Shown here: positions 61,852-64,000 of the stretch, piece after piece | How positions within the stretch are numbered: the stretch's first letter is position 1 | Layout of the letters: each line of letters begins with the position of its first letter | Assembly (NCBI GenBank): GCA_001627865.1 | Contig: LUQO01000005.1 | Coordinates: 124,001-188,000, forward strand | DNA: 64,000 nucleotides | Direction: 5' to 3' | Source: SAR324 cluster bacterium REDSEA-S27_B3 | Lineage (GTDB): Bacteria; SAR324; NAC60-12 | Notes under the pieces: generated by a model | What the model saw: the letters and a program-made list of their open reading frames with translations, nothing else | Told to the model about the DNA's origin: nothing | Databases searched by the model: none | Program-made: the position numbers and the translations under genes

Positions 61852-62937
61852 TCAGTCCATCCGGAATCGTTTCACTGAGTCTGCGTCAAAAGTAAATCCA
61901 ATTCCGGGACGATCAGGTATTTCCAGCATTCCATCTTTTATTTCCATGCTTTCACAGAATAAAGCACTGAACCATGGCATGTGTTCAACAGAAATGCAAT
62001 TAGGAGAAGAAGCGGCGATACATAAACTTTGTTCGGTAAATATGTGTGTCGAAACAGGAATTTCATAAGCCGCAGCCAGGGATGCAACTTTTCTGAATTC
62101 ACTCAGTCCTCCAATTCTCTGTAAGTCCGGCATCAAAACATCACATGCCTGTGCATCCAGCATTGCTTTCATGCCATATCTGGTATATTCGGTTTCACCA
62201 CTGGCAATCGGAATATTCAGAGCAGAACGTACTTCGGCATGCCCTTTGAGATTATTGGCACTGACAGGCTCTTCAAACCATGCTAAGTCAAATTTTTCCA
62301 GTTTTCGCCCAAGACGAATTGCCTGTTTAGGAGTAAACCCCTGATTTGCATCCACCATCAGTTCAATGTCTCTTCCTATGGTTTCTCGGACAATTCTCAC
62401 TCGTTCTAAATCTGTTTCCGGATTTTGATTTCCCACACGAATTTTCATTGAGAGAAATCCCTGTTCAATGAATTCTTGTGCTTCATCGACCAGTTCATCA
62501 ATACTACTGGAAAGCCACATACCACCGCTTGCGTAGGTTTTTACTGTATTTCTGCATGCACCAAAGATGTGGTGCAAAGGCATTTCCGAATATTTTCCAA
62601 TCAGATCCCAGCAGGCAGTGTCTAATGCGGAAAGAGCATAGATAGTAACACCTTTGTGTCCGATTGGATTGATTTCTGACCAGATTTTTTGCCAGATACC
62701 TTCAACGTAGCGGGGATCCTGGCCTTCAAGATGATGAGCAAAGCTGTTGATCATTTCATCAAATACTTTCAGACGGGCAGCATTGAAAGTGAAAACATAA
62801 CTTTCACCTGTGATGCCCTGATCTGTTTCCAGATAGACAAGTACACAGCCTACCGATCGAATTGTGTGAATAGCAGTGGCAATCGGCTTTTCTAATGGTA
62901 AATTTACAGGTACAGTTTTCAGTTTAGTTATTTTCAT
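61852..62937 (-). CDS. Enolase-superfamily (mandelate racemase subgroup) enzyme
   Basis: This 361-residue enzyme has an intact mandelate-racemase type set: Lys165-x-Arg167 (MKIRVG), metal ligands Asp196 (MVDANQGFT), Glu222 (WFEEPV) and Glu248 (SGETEYT), and the Asp271 (MPDLQRIGG)/His298 (STHIFTEQS) dyad. It should abstract the alpha proton of a carboxylate, as a racemase or dehydratase. It is the third member of this superfamily in 12 kb and sits between acyl-CoA dehydrogenase and FAD oxidoreductase genes. Confidence 0.85.
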   Translation of the reverse strand: MKITKLKTVPVNLPLEKPIATAIHTIRSVGCVLVYLETDQGITGESYVFTFNAARLKVFDEMINSFAHHLEGQDPRYVEGIWQKIWSEINPIGHKGVTIYALSALDTACWDLIGKYSEMPLHHIFGACRNTVKTYASGGMWLSSSIDELVDEAQEFIEQGFLSMKIRVGNQNPETDLERVRIVRETIGRDIELMVDANQGFTPKQAIRLGRKLEKFDLAWFEEPVSANNLKGHAEVRSALNIPIASGETEYTRYGMKAMLDAQACDVLMPDLQRIGGLSEFRKVASLAAAYEIPVSTHIFTEQSLCIAASSPNCISVEHMPWFSALFCESMEIKDGMLEIPDRPGIGFTFDADSVKRFRMD

Positions 62938-62974
62938 GTTTTACGGTTTTCAGCAGGATTAGATTTATCTTTTA

Positions 62975-64000
62975 TCATGCTCCAAGCGGGCGAAGCAGCG
63001 CACGTGAGATGATATGACGCTGTATTTCAGATGTGCCGTCCCAAATCCGTTCCACACGTGAATCACGCCAGATACGTTCCAAAGGCAGGTCTTCCATCAA
63101 TCCCATTCCACCAGCAGTCTGAATTGACTGATCAGCTACTCTTGCCAGCATTTCGGTGCAGTAAAGTTTGGCCATAGCGCAGTCTTCCGGAGTAACTGTT
63201 CCCTCATCAATTTTCCAGGCGGTTTCCAAAAGCAGCAGGTTTGCAAGCTTTATTTCCAAAGCCATATCAGCAAGCGGAAAAGAGATCCCCTGGAATTTAC
63301 CGATTTTCTGCCCGAACTGCTCACGTGTGGCTGAATATTGCAAGGCTGAGTCAAAAGCTCTCTCGGCTCTTGCCACACTTGTAGCCGCAACAGTCAGGCG
63401 AGTTGGCCCCAGCCATTCATTTATCAACTGGAATCCCTGACCTTCTGTCCCGAGAATCCTCCATTCAGGAACACGGACATTGTTGAAATTCAGAATGTTA
63501 TTTGTATATCCGCGGTGTGAAACATTTTTGTATCCCTGAGCAACTTCAACACCTGAATCACTGAAATCAACAAGAAAAGCTGAAATGCGTTTTTTGATTC
63601 CTTTTTCCGTTTCTTCTTCTCCGGTTGCGGCAAACAGTACGCAGAAATCTGAAACTGAGGCCTGGGAGATAAAATGTTTTACACCGTTTATCAGCCAGTG
63701 ATCACCATCAAGGACTGCTTTACATTTCATGCTGCGTAAATCAGAACCGGCTTCAGGTTCAGTCATGGCAATGCAGTCACGCTTGTCGCCTCGAATAGTT
63801 GGCTCCAGAAATTCTGCAGCTTGCTTTCCCTTGCAGGCGGCAAGAATATTCAGCGGACGATGAGCACATTCCGCCATAGCAAGTGAGGTGCGTCCAAGCT
63901 CTTTTTCAATCAGCATCACAGACACTGCGTCTAAACCTCCGCCGCCAACTTCTTCAGGAAGATTGCAGGCATGCAGTCCTAATTCAATTGATTTTTTTTT
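62975..64000 (-). CDS. Acyl-CoA dehydrogenase, N-terminus beyond the window
   Basis: The visible part is about 341 residues; the frame stays open to the window edge, so the first part of the gene is missing. The FAD/substrate motifs are CIAMTEPEAGSDLRSM and WLINGVKHFISQA. The C-terminal domain has REQFGQKIGKFQGISFPLADM and the ending RIWDGTSEIQRHIISRALLRPLG. The usual catalytic glutamate position reads Asp (WDGTSE). The enzyme oxidises an acyl-CoA, passing electrons to ETF. It heads the minus-strand operon with the enolase-superfamily and FAD-oxidoreductase genes. Confidence 0.88.
   Translation of the reverse strand, partial: KKKSIELGLHACNLPEEVGGGGLDAVSVMLIEKELGRTSLAMAECAHRPLNILAACKGKQAAEFLEPTIRGDKRDCIAMTEPEAGSDLRSMKCKAVLDGDHWLINGVKHFISQASVSDFCVLFAATGEEETEKGIKKRISAFLVDFSDSGVEVAQGYKNVSHRGYTNNILNFNNVRVPEWRILGTEGQGFQLINEWLGPTRLTVAATSVARAERAFDSALQYSATREQFGQKIGKFQGISFPLADMALEIKLANLLLLETAWKIDEGTVTPEDCAMAKLYCTEMLARVADQSIQTAGGMGLMEDLPLERIWRDSRVERIWDGTSEIQRHIISRALLRPLGA

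Noticed and set aside
1-64000. CRISPR arrays, insertion sequences, prophage genes, tRNA and rRNA genes
   Set aside because: No direct-repeat array, transposase, integrase or cloverleaf/T-loop signature was recognised on either strand by eye.

Overview
The window looks like a chromosomal segment of a free-living, flagellated, Gram-negative heterotroph, most likely a marine proteobacterium of deltaproteobacterial or SAR324 type. This assignment is an inference from gene content: B12-dependent ribonucleotide reductase, tungsten-type aldehyde oxidoreductase, selenocysteine synthase, an RNase E-like protein, many organic-acid and osmolyte catabolic genes, tripartite (TTT) and Liv-type transporters, and a fairly AT-rich composition. 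No rRNA, tRNA, CRISPR array, transposase or prophage gene was recognised.

Layout. (1) 1-11169 is a transport and aldehyde/acid metabolism block. It holds a TTT transporter (tctC-tctB-tctA, minus strand), a TauE-type anion exporter, an acylating aldehyde dehydrogenase plus an AMP-forming CoA ligase that resemble the SauS/SauT pair for sulfoacetate, and a minus-strand operon of GabD-like dehydrogenase, MoaD-like protein, tungsten AOR and a short sigma-54 activator. (2) 11457-17329 holds a zinc-ribbon/membrane/HExxH protein and a complete branched-chain-amino-acid type ABC importer (livKHMGF order). (3) 17382-20360 holds a flagellin with a near-consensus sigma-28 promoter, and a HemW-like radical SAM protein. 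(4) 20840-43547 is a mainly housekeeping block: nrdJ, a GspK-like pseudopilin, birA, coaX, a SPOR protein, an SH3b/beta-lactamase-fold protein, several uncharacterised envelope proteins, mnmA, aroK, xseB, an RNase E/G with an unusual tail, selA, a TolB/FlgT-like protein, ptsP and holA. (5) 43712-50865 is a compact plus-strand operon for N-methylated amine or betaine catabolism: TMADH/StcD-like demethylase, choline-kinase-like enzyme, dimethylglycine-dehydrogenase-like enzyme, DMT exporter and methyltransferase. (6) 50876-55080 is a compact minus-strand operon of CaiD-like hydratase, zinc alcohol dehydrogenase and two enolase-superfamily enzymes. (7) 55320-57393 is a GC-richer arsenic-type cassette (arsR, ArsP-like permease, aquaporin). 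(8) 57386-64000 holds an ADP-forming acyl-CoA ligase, an SDR, a DAO-family oxidase, a third enolase-superfamily enzyme and an acyl-CoA dehydrogenase cut by the window edge.

Together the accessory regions suggest a scavenger of small organic acids, sulfonates and methylated osmolytes: uptake, CoA activation, aldehyde oxidation and demethylation, with C1 units probably passed to folate. The most unusual observations are the RNase E lacking its zinc-link but carrying three spaced SVH motifs in its tail behind an mRNA leader hairpin that would cover the ribosome site; two secreted-protein genes whose signal-peptide regions overlap on opposite strands; an enolase-superfamily protein lacking canonical metal and catalytic aspartates; and the CaiD/ADH/double-enolase operon.
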